Shown here piece by piece: positions 48,608 through 58,688 of a stretch of DNA of 64,000 bases (the stretch's first letter is position 1; the number at the start of each line of letters is the position of its first letter). Source of the stretch: Klebsiella sp. RHBSTW-00484 (GTDB taxonomy: Bacteria; Pseudomonadota; Gammaproteobacteria; Enterobacterales; Enterobacteriaceae); contig NZ_CP055481.1 in the NCBI RefSeq assembly GCF_013705725.1, forward strand, positions 1,116,001 to 1,180,000. Direction: 5' to 3'. The notes below the pieces were generated by a model that saw only the letters and a list, made by a program, of their open reading frames with translations, did no database searches and had not been told where the DNA came from. Position numbers and translations under genes: made by a program.

Positions 48608-48745
48608 ATGCCTCTTACAGACCTTGAGATACGCCGTGCGAAGCCTTCTGAGAAAGCATATACGGAAGCGGATGGTAACGGGCTATCTCTGCAAATCGTG
48701 CCTAACGGTTCAAAGGGATGGCGTTTCCGTTACCGCTTTGAGGGA
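48608..48745 (+). pseudogene. Truncated P4-type integrase
   Basis: From the ATG at 48608: MPLTDLEIRRAKPSEKAYTEADGNGLSLQIVPNGSKGWRFRYRFEG, the DUF4102 N-terminal arm-binding domain of P4-like integrases, then similarity stops. The catalytic domain is missing. It lies 185 bp after the att core in the usual place for an integrase. 48746-49042 is AT-rich with no gene. Confidence 0.8.
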
Positions 48746-49042
48746 ACATGGATCTTGCTCCTCGTGACAATACCCTACAAAGCCATGAGGTTATCATCGT
48801 TAAAGATATCCGTATTAATTGCCTTAACATTAGAAATAATAAAAATGGTGCGGATACTAACTTAGTGCTTAATTTATATAAAAAACATTCGGATAAATAT
48901 TTAACACATTGATTTTTATATGAATAGGATATATTTTAATACAGTATTGATTTTATAAAAATTTTTAAGGGAAGTTATTATACTTCCCTTAATGCACACT
49001 TTAAGAAATTTGCAAACTATTGATGTAAGGGATATATGAATT

Positions 49043-49396
49043 TTATTCAATAGGCAAGTTGTGCTGTTTTAAGAAAGATAGCTTATCCCAATAGCCTCTT
49101 TGAAATACAATTTTATTGTTTACTATTTGAAAAAAACCGCAACCTCTCAAACCTAATGGGGCACGCCACTCTAAAATTGCCCATTGTCCATCTTCGAAAA
49201 TGTTTTCAACGATACAAACCATTTCTGGAATAGAAAAATCTTGTTCAAACATTTTCTTTATAGCCTCTTTCCCAATAACTGGCTCATTGGCTACCTGATG
49301 GTTTATTGCATTATCATCATATAATTCTGAAATAATTTCTACATCTGCATTATTAAATGCGTCAACCCATTGGCAAAGTATTTCTTTTGGCTTCAT
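49043..49396 (-). CDS. SnoaL/NTF2-like protein
   Basis: 117 residues: KPKEILCQWVDAFNNADVEIISELYDDNAINHQVANEPVIGKEAIKKMFEQDF is the typical SnoaL-like cone-fold start; the end has ILEWRAPLGLRGCGFFQIVNNKI. Could be an enzyme or ligand-binding protein; not determinable. ATG at 49396 preferred to one at 49447 for family length. Confidence 0.75.
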   Translation of the reverse strand: MKPKEILCQWVDAFNNADVEIISELYDDNAINHQVANEPVIGKEAIKKMFEQDFSIPEMVCIVENIFEDGQWAILEWRAPLGLRGCGFFQIVNNKIVFQRGYWDKLSFLKQHNLPIE

Positions 49397-49544
49397 ATAA
49401 ATTATCTCCAGGCCTGTAAATATTTCTTTGCAACAGCATAACATCAAAATCTTATCAAGCTCAAAATTTATTTAAAGCATAGGAAAACTTTTAAAGTGCA
49501 ATAATAACTCTGACCTGCTCCCCACAAATTGATGCAGATAGATG

Positions 49545-49582
49545 TTAGCTGGTCCGCTCCTGGCACGGAGCGGACCAGCTAA
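49545..49582. repeat. 16-bp inverted repeat next to an IS-end-like sequence
   Basis: Arms TTAGCTGGTCCGCTCC and complement with a 6-nt loop. Just before it, CTGACCTGCTCCCC resembles an IS3-family terminal repeat. 49448-49835 otherwise holds no gene and may be the left noncoding end of the IS110 remnant. Confidence 0.5.
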
Positions 49583-49835
49583 CTGAGCTGAAGGTCCGCT
49601 GTGAGCGAAGTATAGTCATTCACACCCTGAGAATTACACTTTTAAGTGATTCAGGGTATGCGCTTACTGGTTACGAATATTGAGTGAGAATCACGTGATG
49701 ATCGCCGCTTTTCTTTCGAGCCAGTAGGTGCTCCACGTTCGCTAACGAATACTCAGGGCATGCAGATAACTGCTGGCTATATTTCTTTCGAAGAACGTGG
49801 AATGCATACCAATCCCCGATAAAAAGGAGTTGGTG

Positions 49836-49907
49836 ATGACTGTGACTAATCAGTTTGCTGTACACCTTGGTCTGGACTGGGCAGATAAAAAACACGATGT
49901 CTGTGTT
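49836..49907 (+). pseudogene. IS110-family transposase N-terminal stump
   Basis: MTVTNQFAVHLGLDWADKKHDVCVQF from 49836 is the start of IS110-type transposases (first catalytic Asp in LDWADKKHD). It ends after 24 codons. A different lineage from the intact copy at 9018. 49908-50570 shows broken frames only and no gene I can support. Confidence 0.7.
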
Positions 49908-50570
49908 CAGTTTAAAAACTTTAAATAAGGTAGATCCAGAAGTTCATGCTATTCATCCGCAGCATGATGTAAACCTGCATCAGCGGGGCACCAATCAACA
50001 AGAAGAATCAACGACGACCCAATTTCTTACCCAAATAATTTTTATAGAAATGGTTCGCGAAGCTACCCATAAACAAACACGCTGTTTGTACATTTTAGCC
50101 CGCGCGACAAAAAAATAGCGGTATCCCACGCCTGCTGCTCATGTTGCATCAGCGCTTCTTCGTTCACACGCTTGTAGGGAGCTGGAGCGTCTGGCTAAGG
50201 CGTTTTATTTTGCTCATTACGCCTGGCCTGAAATTTTTATCTATGTTTAAAGTATTACTATTCCTGTGGATAAAGTACATGACATTTAGTTTGATATATT
50301 ATGCTGTGGCTATTTATGTGACTTCATGATATTGCTCATTGATTCCCGCCAAATGCTGCTCCAGAAACCTACAGAACCCGCATCAGTTCAAGTATGATTG
50401 TTCTCCCCGGACGGGCGGCACCTGCTATTTTGCAGGCCATAACCTGGACGGTTTATCAATGACGATAATTATTTGGGCGATGAATTTGATTCGGTGCCTG
50501 ACGGAAATAACGATCCCGACCATCTTTCAGACCGCTGAATTATTGTAGGGGCATCACAGGGAGCATTAAC

Positions 50571-51302
50571 ATGAAAGGTACTTATCTCGCTATTGCGCTC
50601 GGTTTATTTTCTTGTTCGGCGCTGGCCGCTGAACGGGTGATTCATTTTGGTACCAGCGCAACCTATCCGCCGTTTGAATTTGTCGATGGTAATAACCAGG
50701 TGGCTGGTTTTGATATCGATATTGCCAAAGCGGTATGTAAGGAACTCCAGGCGACCTGCAACTTCACCAATCAGAGTTTTGATAGCCTGATCCCGGCGCT
50801 GCGTTTTAAGAAAATGGATGCGGTGATCGCCGGTATGGATATCACACCGCTGCGTGAAAAGCAGGTTGATTTCTCGACGCCGTACTTCAACGAACTGTCG
50901 GCGGTTGCGGTGGTGCGCAAAGATACCTTCCATACCTTTGCCGATTTGAAAGGTAAAAAGCTTGGCCTGGAGAACGGGACTTCGCATCAGCGCTACCTCC
51001 AGGATCGCCATGGCGAGATTGAATCTCAAGCCTATGATAGCTATATGAACGCGCTAATCGACCTGCGAAACGGACGTCTGGACGGGGTGTTTGGCGACGT
51101 GGCGGCGATGAAAAACTGGCTGAAGGAGAACCCGGACTTCGTCATTATGGATGAGCACGCCACCGATCCTGAATATTATGGTAAAGGCCTGGGCATTGCG
51201 CTGCGTAAAGGGAACCCGCTGCTGGCGGAGATAAACCAGGCGCTGGAGAAGGTGATGGCTTCTCCTGAATATAGCGAAATTAAAGATCGCTGGATTAAAT
51301 AA
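50571..51302 (+). CDS. ArtJ/ArtI-like periplasmic arginine-type binding protein
   Basis: 243 residues: signal peptide (LAIALGLFSCSALA/AERV), then a family 3 binding fold with SATYPPFEFVDGNNQVAGFDIDIAKAVCKELQATCNFTNQSFDSLIPALRFKKMDAVIAGMDITPLREKQVDFSTPYF and NGTSHQRYLQD, very like ArtJ/ArtI. Binds a cationic amino acid, probably arginine. It has no permease or ATPase beside it, so it probably feeds the chromosomal Art or His system, or is a paralogue. Good RBS before the ATG. Confidence 0.85.
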   Translation: MKGTYLAIALGLFSCSALAAERVIHFGTSATYPPFEFVDGNNQVAGFDIDIAKAVCKELQATCNFTNQSFDSLIPALRFKKMDAVIAGMDITPLREKQVDFSTPYFNELSAVAVVRKDTFHTFADLKGKKLGLENGTSHQRYLQDRHGEIESQAYDSYMNALIDLRNGRLDGVFGDVAAMKNWLKENPDFVIMDEHATDPEYYGKGLGIALRKGNPLLAEINQALEKVMASPEYSEIKDRWIK

Positions 51303-51849
51303 TCGTCCATGACAACGCGTCAGTCTTACCTGCTGGCGCGTCATAAAAACCCGTTAAAGCCGCATACGAATGCCGTCGGTTCGGCGATTTAACCCTCGAG
51401 TTGTGCAAGTTCGGTGCTGGATTATCTACGCCCCCTGATGGCGATCCATTCACAACTTTAATTGTTAGTTTTATCGGCCTTTCCTGACATTGTGCTCATC
51501 AGACACGTATTTCTTAGGGTTATTGATTAGGTGTTGCTTACTCATGTACGACCCGGTAATCATAAGAATAAATATTATTAATCATTTGTTTTTTAATGAT
51601 TAAATGATTTTTTTTGTGTGTTTTATCATGTCAATCACATTTCCCCTTTCGCCAACTTTAAATCCAGAAAAGTAGACGTTTGTCGAATTTTCATCTAAAA
51701 AGTTGGGGTAAGGGACTAGACAGGACCATTTTTAGGTTATCAAATGGTTAAATATCATCACGTTAAATGTGAATAATTGACCTTGTGTATAAAAGGTCAA
51801 CACGCTTCCCGTGGTTTTAAATCGCTGCGGGTATCTTTTGGGAGAAGTT
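51303..51849. other. AT-rich intergenic stretch before the peptide transporter
   Basis: About 550 bp, increasingly AT-rich (around 51540-51780), probably the promoter region of the transporter. I see no gene and no certain promoter. Confidence 0.4.
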
Positions 51850-53403
51850 ATGCATTCCTCTGTGAATAAAAATGAAAGTCGGACCTTTTTTGGTCATCCA
51901 TACCCGCTTGGTTCGCTGTTCTTCACCGAAATGTGGGAGCGATTCTCGTTCTACGGCATTCGCCCATTACTGATCCTGTTTATGGCGGCCACCGTTTATG
52001 ACGGCGGCATGGGGCTGGCGCGTGAGAACGCCTCGGCGATCGTGGGTATCTTTGCCGGTGCGATGTATCTTGCCGCGCTGCCGGGCGGCTGGCTGGCGGA
52101 TAACTGGCTTGGTCAACAAAAGGCGGTCTGGTACGGTTCGATTCTGATTGCGCTGGGCCATCTGTCCATCGCGCTGTCGGCGGTGATGGGCGACACGCTG
52201 TTCTTTATCGGCCTGATGTTTATCGTGCTTGGTTCCGGCCTGTTCAAAACCTGTATTTCGGTGATGGTTGGGACGCTCTACAAGAAGGGTGATGCGCGCC
52301 GCGACGGTGGATTTTCGCTGTTCTATATGGGCATCAATATGGGGTCGTTCATTGCACCGCTGATCTCCGGATGGCTGATTAAGTCTCACGGCTGGCACTG
52401 GGGCTTTGGTATCGGCGGTATCGGGATGCTGGTCGCGCTGGTTATCTTCCGCGTCTTTGCCGTTCCGGCGATGAAACGCTACGACAGCGAAGTCGGTCTC
52501 GACTCAACCTGGAATAGCCCGGTCGTGAAAAGAAACGGTGTGGGCGGATGGCTGCTGGCGCTGGCGGTTGGCGTGGCGATTGTCATTACACTGATTGCCC
52601 AGGGCGTTATCGTGATTAACCCTGTCGCGGTTGCCAGCATGCTGGTCTACGTCATTGCCGCCTCGGTGGTGCTGTACTTCATCTATCTGTTTGCCTTCGC
52701 TGGCTTAAGCCGCAAAGAGCGCGCTCGCTTGCTGGTCTGCTTTATCCTGCTGGTTTCGGCGGCCTTTTTCTGGTCGGCGTTCGAGCAGAAGCCAACCTCA
52801 TTCAACTTGTTCGCTAACGACTACACCAACCGTATGATCGGCTCTTTTGAGATCCCGGCAGTATGGTTCCAGTCGATCAATGCTCTGTTCATCATTTTGC
52901 TGGCACCGGTATTTAGCTGGGCGTGGCCTGCGCTGGCGCGCAAAAACGTGCGTCTGAGCAGCATCACCAAGTTTGTTATCGGCATTCTGTGCGCCGCCGC
53001 AGGCTTTGGCCTGATGATGCTGGCGGCACAAAACGTGCTGAGCAACGAAGGGGCTGGCGTCTCGCCGATGTGGCTGGTCGGCAGTATTCTGATGCTGACG
53101 CTGGGCGAGCTGTGCCTGAGCCCGATTGGTCTGGCGACCATGACGCTGCTGGCGCCGGAAAGAATGCGTGGTCAGATGATGGGGCTGTGGTTCTGCGCCA
53201 GCGCGCTGGGGAACCTGGCGGCAGGCCTGATTGGCGGTCATGTGAAGGCCGATCAACTGGATATGCTGCCTGACCTGTTCGCCCGTTGTTCCATTGCGCT
53301 ACTGATCTGTGCTGCGGTGTTGTGTGTGCTGATTGTGCCGGTTCGCCGGATGCTGGAAAACACCCAGAGCAAGAAGCCGCAGGACCCGACGGCTAACGCG
53401 TAA
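51850..53403 (+). CDS. POT-family proton-coupled di/tripeptide permease
   Basis: 517 residues with 14 hydrophobic segments typical of bacterial POTs (Dtp group). ExxER proton-coupling motif near the start (FFTEMWERFSFYGIRPLL), the PTR2 signature region LFYMGINMGSFIAPLISGWL, and FFWSAFEQKPTSFNLFANDY, with the conserved EQ. Imports short peptides across the inner membrane. The ATG at 51850 has GGGAGAAG upstream; the frame extends to 51811 without a better start. Followed by a terminator. Confidence 0.9.
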   Translation: MHSSVNKNESRTFFGHPYPLGSLFFTEMWERFSFYGIRPLLILFMAATVYDGGMGLARENASAIVGIFAGAMYLAALPGGWLADNWLGQQKAVWYGSILIALGHLSIALSAVMGDTLFFIGLMFIVLGSGLFKTCISVMVGTLYKKGDARRDGGFSLFYMGINMGSFIAPLISGWLIKSHGWHWGFGIGGIGMLVALVIFRVFAVPAMKRYDSEVGLDSTWNSPVVKRNGVGGWLLALAVGVAIVITLIAQGVIVINPVAVASMLVYVIAASVVLYFIYLFAFAGLSRKERARLLVCFILLVSAAFFWSAFEQKPTSFNLFANDYTNRMIGSFEIPAVWFQSINALFIILLAPVFSWAWPALARKNVRLSSITKFVIGILCAAAGFGLMMLAAQNVLSNEGAGVSPMWLVGSILMLTLGELCLSPIGLATMTLLAPERMRGQMMGLWFCASALGNLAAGLIGGHVKADQLDMLPDLFARCSIALLICAAVLCVLIVPVRRMLENTQSKKPQDPTANA

Positions 53404-53411
53404 TACCTCTG

Positions 53412-53439
53412 AAACCCGGCGCGTGCTGTGCCGGGTTTT
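53412..53439 (+). terminator. Terminator of the peptide permease
   Basis: AAACCCGGC and GCCGGGTTTT arms around GCGTGCTGT, directly after the stop. The rest up to 53563 holds REP-like sequence (GCCGGGCGGCGGCTAGC, GGCCCGGCCTAC). Confidence 0.8.
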
Positions 53440-53563
53440 AGACTGATGATAGTGTGCTCACTTGTCTGCCGGGCGGCGGCTAGCGCCTGGCCCGGCCTAC
53501 ATAAGCCACAACATCAGCACGTGACGAATTTTTCGCAGATCCGTGCTGCGCCGGGTTTACTTT

Positions 53564-54343
53564 TTAACGGTAAACAATACCGCCATCGATCAGGATCGAT
53601 TGACCGGTAACATAGTCGGAATCCGGGCCTGCCAGATACGAAACCAGGCTTGCCACATCGTCCGGCGTTTCAGCACGACCCAACGCGATACCTTCCACAT
53701 ACTTTTTATAGGTTTCGCCAACCGGTGCGCCGGTTATCTCTGCGAAGCGTTTATCGATTTCAGTCCACATACCGGTACCCACAATCCCCGGGCAGTAGGC
53801 GTTAACCGTAATGCCGCGGCTGGCGTACTCTTTTGCGGCCGCCTGGGTCAGGGCGCGCACGGCAAATTTGGTCGCGGAATAGATTCCCAGCAGCGCGAAG
53901 CCATCATGCCCGGCGATAGAGCAGGCGTTGATGATTTTCCCTTTTTGCTGACGGTCGATGAATTTTTTCGCCGCCGCCTGAATGCCCCACAAGGTGCCCT
54001 GAACGTTGATACGCATAATCCGATCAACCTCTTCAGGGGTCACGTCGGCCAGCGCCTGTACCTGCGCGATCCCGGCGTTGTTGACGATAATATCAAAGCC
54101 GCCCAACGCCTTTTCCGCCGCGTCAATGGCGGCATAAACCTGATCTCGGTCGGCGATATTGGCGACGAAGGTGGCTGCTTTACGGCCCAGCGCCTCGACT
54201 TCGGCGGCGACGGCGGCAATCCCTTCAGGATTCACGTCCACCAACATTAGCGACGCGCCATCTTTGGCCAGACGCAACGCAATACCGCGGCCAATGCCCT
54301 GACCCGCGCCGGTTACCAGCGCAACTTTATTTTCGATAGCCAT
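53564..54343 (-). CDS. SDR oxidoreductase, acetoin/diacetyl reductase-like (BudC group)
   Basis: 259 residues, cytoplasmic NAD(P)-dependent reductase. TGAGQGIG at 11-18, NNAG near 89, catalytic S142, Y155 and K159 (CSIAGH ... YSATK), and the C-terminal [13 protein letters not shown]. Overall layout and GIQAA/NACS segments are those of meso-2,3-butanediol dehydrogenase/acetoin reductase, but residues differ enough from BudC itself that I call it a paralogue. Divergent from a MalT/AcoK-type activator, which would fit control by acetoin or a polyol. Confidence 0.82.
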   Translation of the reverse strand: MAIENKVALVTGAGQGIGRGIALRLAKDGASLMLVDVNPEGIAAVAAEVEALGRKAATFVANIADRDQVYAAIDAAEKALGGFDIIVNNAGIAQVQALADVTPEEVDRIMRINVQGTLWGIQAAAKKFIDRQQKGKIINACSIAGHDGFALLGIYSATKFAVRALTQAAAKEYASRGITVNAYCPGIVGTGMWTEIDKRFAEITGAPVGETYKKYVEGIALGRAETPDDVASLVSYLAGPDSDYVTGQSILIDGGIVYR

Positions 54344-54505
54344 ATTCTGTACTCACCTTGTACTGATTAATAAACCTGGGATCTCTGCGACTGACGTCAT
54401 ATCAACGTAGTGAATTGAATTACTCTATCTGGCACGATAAGCATGGCCTACCCCCCTGATGGGGGGGATAATGACCAACGGACTGGATTAAGAGGTAATC
54501 GCGGT

Positions 54506-57235
54506 ATGGCTTTTTTATCCTCACAGGATGATTCACTGGCGGCCTTTGTTGAGCAGGAACCTTTCCGCTTCACGCGCGCGCTGCCGCTAATCGCCACCCG
54601 CTTTACGCCGCCCCGCTCGCCGGAAACGCTATTGGCCCGGGAGCGTCTGCTCCAGCGCCTCGATGACGCGACATCCCGCCGATTGACGCTGGTTTGTGCA
54701 CCCGCCGGATTTGGCAAAACGACCCTGCTGGCGCAGTGGTATCGGCATCGCCATCGACAAGGTGATGCGCTGGCCTGGCTGAGCCTTGATGAGGATGACA
54801 GCGCGCCGCTGCTGTTTATGCGCTATTTGCAAGAGGCGCTACGACCGCTGTGGCAAGGCTGGAGCTCGCCTTTTCTACATGCTCTGGAGGGGGAACTTCC
54901 AGCCGATATCGCTCTGTTCCTTGCCGAACTCGTCAATCAGCTCAATCAGTGCCCGCACCCGCTATATCTTATTCTCGACGACTATCAGTGTATTACCGAT
55001 CCGGCGATTCAGCGGGGAATGAGCTGGCTGCTAAACCATGCGCCGTCTTCTTTGCATCTGATTATCGGCAGCCGTCACCAGCCGCCTTTAGCGCTAAGCC
55101 GCCTGCAAATGCAGGACCAGCTACTGGAGGTGTATGACCCGGAGCTGCGCTTTAATCCCAGCGAAGCCAATGCCTATTTTGCTGCCTCGCCAGCGCTTAA
55201 TCCGCAGGATATTCCCCGGCTGATTGCGCTGACGGAAGGTTGGGTAGCGGGGATGAAAATGGCTGCGCTATCCCATGACGCCGGTTCTTCATCTGCGGCG
55301 ATGGGGCTTAGCGCCAGCTCGCGGTCAATCTCCCGCTATCTCGAAGAGGTTATCTTTGCGCCGCTTCCAGCTGAGGTATTTGATTTTCTTCTGCACACTT
55401 CGCTGCTTAACCGCCTGCACCCGGCGTTATGCGATGCGGTTAGCGGCAGAGATAACGCCAGGGAGATGCTGGCGTGGATTGGGCAGCACAACCTGTTTCT
55501 GTCGGCGCTGGATGAGGGCGGCCTCTGGTTTCGCTATCATCCGCTGATGCGTGACGCCTTACTGCACCGCCTGCAGCACAGTAGCGAGATTGATATTCGC
55601 CAGTTGCACGACCGCGCCAGCGGGTGGTTTGCCTCACAACATCTTTGGGCTGAGGCGATTCGCCACGCGCTGGCTGCCGGTAAATCGGCGACGAAGGATG
55701 CCGAGGCCGGGGCGCAGTCGCTGGCGGAAGAGGGGGATATTGATACCCTCGTGCGCTGGATCCGCTATCTACCCGACAACCTTGATCCGTCGCGCATTGA
55801 ACTTCAGCTCAATCTGGCCTGGGCGCTAGCGCACCGTTTCCGCTTTAGTGATGCCCGCCAACTGCTCGATGCCATTGAGATGCAGGCGGCTGCCAGGCCT
55901 GATGTTCTGGCCCGCAGTTCGCGGGTAAAGTTGCAGGTTGTGCGGGCGATTTGCGAAGCCTTTGCTGACAACATTTCGCGCAGCATTGCCATTGTCGAGC
56001 CGCTGCTGTGTGAGGTGCCGTGCGGCGATGTTTGGGTCGATGGCCTGGTGTGCAACATCCTCAGCTACTGCCACCTCGCGGATTCACGGCCACAGCAGGC
56101 GCTGGATGTTCAGCAGCGAGTGGCGGGGGCGAGCGTCGCCAACCGTAACCTTTTTGTTGAAGTCTACCGGGCGTTCGTAATGGCGCAGGGTTATCTGCGC
56201 CAGGGGAATCTCGCCGAGGCGGAGCGGCAGGCCACGCGTGCGCTGCGTTATGCGCAACAGCACACCGGTGTTAACTCCAGCAGCGGGGCGACCCTGGCCC
56301 CCATACTGGCGGAGATTGCCTGGGAAAAAGGCGACGTTGAGCAGGTCCAGAGCCTGCTCGCCCCGCGCCTGGAGATGATTGATAACTTTTGCCCGCCAGA
56401 CGGCCTTAGCCGCTGTTACATCGTGCTGGCCCGTCAGGCCCGCGCGACGGGCGAGCGGGAAAAGGCGGAGTCGTTATTACTTCATGCCGAGGGGCTGGCC
56501 GCCCAGCGCGGCTGGCTGCGGGCGCAGGCTCCGCTGCTGGCGGAACGGCTCGCCATGTCGCTCCACGCGGGTGACAGATCAACTGCCGAAACGCTGCTGT
56601 GCCGCCTGCAGGGGCTTAATCAGGCGCAACAGCAGGATGCGGTTGGCGGATATATCGCATTAAGCCAGAGTCGTTTACTTTATGCTTCCGGCGAGCCGCT
56701 GGCCGCCGCACGGCAGCTGGATAAACTAGCAAGCGTCCGGGAACACAACGGCGAGTGGCTGTTTGCCGTGCGTTTACGGTTGATGCAGGCGCTCGCCCTT
56801 TGGCGCGCGGGGGCTCAGGAGCAGGCTGTGGTTGTTTGCCGACCGGCCCTTTCGCGCGCATTGCACCAGGGACTGTTGCGCAGCCTGCTGGAAGGCGGGG
56901 CGGAGATGGCTTCGCTACTGAGTGAGATACTTAAACGTGGTGGGCCGGACGACAACCTGGCCGCTGATATCCCATCTCTGTTATCGCATTTCGCGACCGC
57001 CGGGATTGCCACGGATGAGAATCGCCCGCAGCCGCCCGCTTTGCGTCTTACCGAACGGGAGCAGCAAACGCTGCGTTTGATCGCCGAGGGGTATTCCAAT
57101 AAAGGCGTTGCGCGCGAGCTGGGCATTTCGGCGGAAACCGTCAAATGGCATCTCAAACAGCTTTACGAGAAGCTACAGGTGAAAGGCCGTATTCAGGCGG
57201 TAAATCAGGCACGAGAGTGGCGTTTGTTAAATTAA
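54506..57235 (+). CDS. MalT/AcoK-like LuxR-family activator (LAL type)
   Basis: 909 residues. STAND ATPase front: Walker A in CAPAGFGKTTLL (near 75) and the Walker B-like LYLILDDYQCI, then TPR-like helical repeats and a C-terminal GerE/LuxR HTH (LTEREQQTLRLIAEGYSNKGVARELGISAETVKWHLKQLYEKLQVKGR). Known members bind a sugar or acetoin-type effector plus ATP before activating promoters. The ATG at 54506 has AGAGG upstream; a frame start at 54443 overlaps the divergent promoter. Likely regulates the neighbouring SDR gene. Confidence 0.88.
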   Translation: MAFLSSQDDSLAAFVEQEPFRFTRALPLIATRFTPPRSPETLLARERLLQRLDDATSRRLTLVCAPAGFGKTTLLAQWYRHRHRQGDALAWLSLDEDDSAPLLFMRYLQEALRPLWQGWSSPFLHALEGELPADIALFLAELVNQLNQCPHPLYLILDDYQCITDPAIQRGMSWLLNHAPSSLHLIIGSRHQPPLALSRLQMQDQLLEVYDPELRFNPSEANAYFAASPALNPQDIPRLIALTEGWVAGMKMAALSHDAGSSSAAMGLSASSRSISRYLEEVIFAPLPAEVFDFLLHTSLLNRLHPALCDAVSGRDNAREMLAWIGQHNLFLSALDEGGLWFRYHPLMRDALLHRLQHSSEIDIRQLHDRASGWFASQHLWAEAIRHALAAGKSATKDAEAGAQSLAEEGDIDTLVRWIRYLPDNLDPSRIELQLNLAWALAHRFRFSDARQLLDAIEMQAAARPDVLARSSRVKLQVVRAICEAFADNISRSIAIVEPLLCEVPCGDVWVDGLVCNILSYCHLADSRPQQALDVQQRVAGASVANRNLFVEVYRAFVMAQGYLRQGNLAEAERQATRALRYAQQHTGVNSSSGATLAPILAEIAWEKGDVEQVQSLLAPRLEMIDNFCPPDGLSRCYIVLARQARATGEREKAESLLLHAEGLAAQRGWLRAQAPLLAERLAMSLHAGDRSTAETLLCRLQGLNQAQQQDAVGGYIALSQSRLLYASGEPLAAARQLDKLASVREHNGEWLFAVRLRLMQALALWRAGAQEQAVVVCRPALSRALHQGLLRSLLEGGAEMASLLSEILKRGGPDDNLAADIPSLLSHFATAGIATDENRPQPPALRLTEREQQTLRLIAEGYSNKGVARELGISAETVKWHLKQLYEKLQVKGRIQAVNQAREWRLLN

Positions 57236-57317
57236 CGTGACCTTATCCCCCATAGCCAGCGTTAGCGTCCAGGACTATGCTTACAACCAAACCAATAAAA
57301 AGAGCTGAGGCAATGTC

Positions 57318-57548
57318 ATGGATAAGGAACTACTGGAAGCGGGCTATCGCGCCTATACCGGGGAGCAGATTGATGTCTACTTCAATACCGCTCTCTGCCA
57401 GCACTCGGGAAACTGCGTGCGCGGTAGCGCAAAGCTTTTCAACCTGAAGCGTAAACCGTGGATCGTTCCCGACGAGGTGGATGTCGCCACGGTCATCAAG
57501 GTTATCGATACCTGCCCAAGCGGCGCACTAAAGTATCGCCACAAATAA
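57318..57548 (+). CDS. yjdI: YjdI (4Fe-4S mono-cluster-type protein)
   Basis: 76 residues, close to E. coli Yjd[68 protein letters not shown]. Conserved cysteines in CQHSGNC and TCPSGALKY point to Fe-S binding. Function not established. Nine bases before yjdJ, so co-transcribed. Confidence 0.92.
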   Translation: MDKELLEAGYRAYTGEQIDVYFNTALCQHSGNCVRGSAKLFNLKRKPWIVPDEVDVATVIKVIDTCPSGALKYRHK

Positions 57549-57559
57549 GCGAGGAAATG

Positions 57560-57832
57560 ATGGAAATACTGGAAGGCCACAACAAGTTTTACGTCAATGA
57601 CGCCGAGGGGAATCAGGTGGCGGAAATTGTTTTTGTACCCACAGGCGAGCATCTCAGCATTATTGAACACACTGACGTGGACCCCAGCCTGAAAGGTCAG
57701 GGCGTGGGGAAAAAGCTGGTGGCGAAAGTGGTCGAAAAAATGCGTGGCGAGCAGCGGAAAATTATTCCGTTGTGCCCGTTTGCTAAACATGAGTTTGATA
57801 ATACTCGCGAGTACGACGATATCCGCGCCTGA
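57560..57832 (+). CDS. yjdJ: YjdJ (GNAT-like N-acetyltransferase)
   Basis: About 90 residues: [79 protein letters not shown], a minimal GNAT with the acetyl-CoA loop GQGVGKKL and the CPFA motif of the YidJ/YjdJ type. Start at 57560; ATG at 57557 is also in frame. Downstream of yjdI and followed by a hairpin. Confidence 0.9.
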   Translation: MEILEGHNKFYVNDAEGNQVAEIVFVPTGEHLSIIEHTDVDPSLKGQGVGKKLVAKVVEKMRGEQRKIIPLCPFAKHEFDNTREYDDIRA

Positions 57833-57838
57833 AATTAA

Positions 57839-57858
57839 TGCGCCAGCGAGCTGGCGCA
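57839..57858. terminator. Hairpin after yjdJ
   Basis: Perfect arms TGCGCCAGC and GCTGGCGCA with a 2-nt loop, weak T-rich tail. It separates yjdJ from the convergent LysE gene. Confidence 0.6.
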
Positions 57859-57926
57859 ACAATTCCTCAAACTCGTAATCAGGGCGAACGAGTGGGGGGC
57901 ATCCTGCAATTATTCCTCAGAGAACG

Positions 57927-58538
57927 CTATCTCAACTGCTCGTAGAACAGCAGGGCGGCTATTGCCACCATAATCATGCCGGAAGCAATACTGACTTTTT
58001 GTGCCATCTGGGGCCGGGTCGCCAATAGCGTTTTTGCGCCGTAGCCGACCAGTAAATAGACCAGCGTGCAGGTCACCAGATGAATGCCGCCCAGCGTCGA
58101 CATTTGCTGCGCTACCGACCAGCTTCCTTTAGGATCGGTAAACTGCGGCAGCAGGGCCAGAAACAGAAGGAAAACCTTTGGGTTCAGCCCGCTGATGCAG
58201 AGCCCCTTAACTGCCCAGCGATTCCAGGTGCCCATTGTCTGTTCTTCGGCATTTGGCGTTGGCGGGTGGCGCAGAATAGCGATGCCCAGCCACATCAGGT
58301 AGCCCGCGCCCAGCAGGGTAATCGTCGACAGCGCCAGCGGATGGTTGGCAATTAAGACCCCGATACCCGCAACCACGATAAGCGTCGCCAACAGGTGACC
58401 GGACATGAGTCCGGCGACCGCCGGTATCACGCGACGTCCGTTAATCCCCGCGCTGATAGCATAGGCCCAATCGGCACCGGGGGTGATGATCAGTAGAAAA
58501 GAGACCAGCCAGAAACTGGCGATAAAGCTCATCTCCAT
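57927..58538 (-). CDS. LysE/RhtB-family exporter
   Basis: 203 residues with about six helices: SFLLIITPGADWAYAISAGINGRRVIPAVAGLMSGHLLATLI is the RhtB start, with the PG/GR motif, and GLNPKVFLLFLALLPQF is the usual mid-protein motif. Exports amino acids or related compounds. Divergent from the Lrp-type gene over 150 bp, the common arrangement for regulator and exporter. Confidence 0.88.
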   Translation of the reverse strand: MEMSFIASFWLVSFLLIITPGADWAYAISAGINGRRVIPAVAGLMSGHLLATLIVVAGIGVLIANHPLALSTITLLGAGYLMWLGIAILRHPPTPNAEEQTMGTWNRWAVKGLCISGLNPKVFLLFLALLPQFTDPKGSWSVAQQMSTLGGIHLVTCTLVYLLVGYGAKTLLATRPQMAQKVSIASGMIMVAIAALLFYEQLR

Positions 58539-58688
58539 GGACAGCCCACCTCTGCGCGATAGTGGCGATTTCCCATTGTCGTTTCCCTCATTAATTGTGG
58601 CTATTTGAGGGAAAGAATATCGGCTTTATTACGCAATGAGTTTTCAATGTTATGCTCATAAATCTTCTTTTAAGGGAGTATCTTCCAA

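Noticed and set aside
49908..50570. Several 60-87-codon frames
   Set aside because: They overlap each other without any conserved motif; the stretch looks like decayed DNA.
53543..54250. 235-codon plus-strand frame
   Set aside because: Antisense to the SDR gene, whose catalytic motifs are intact.
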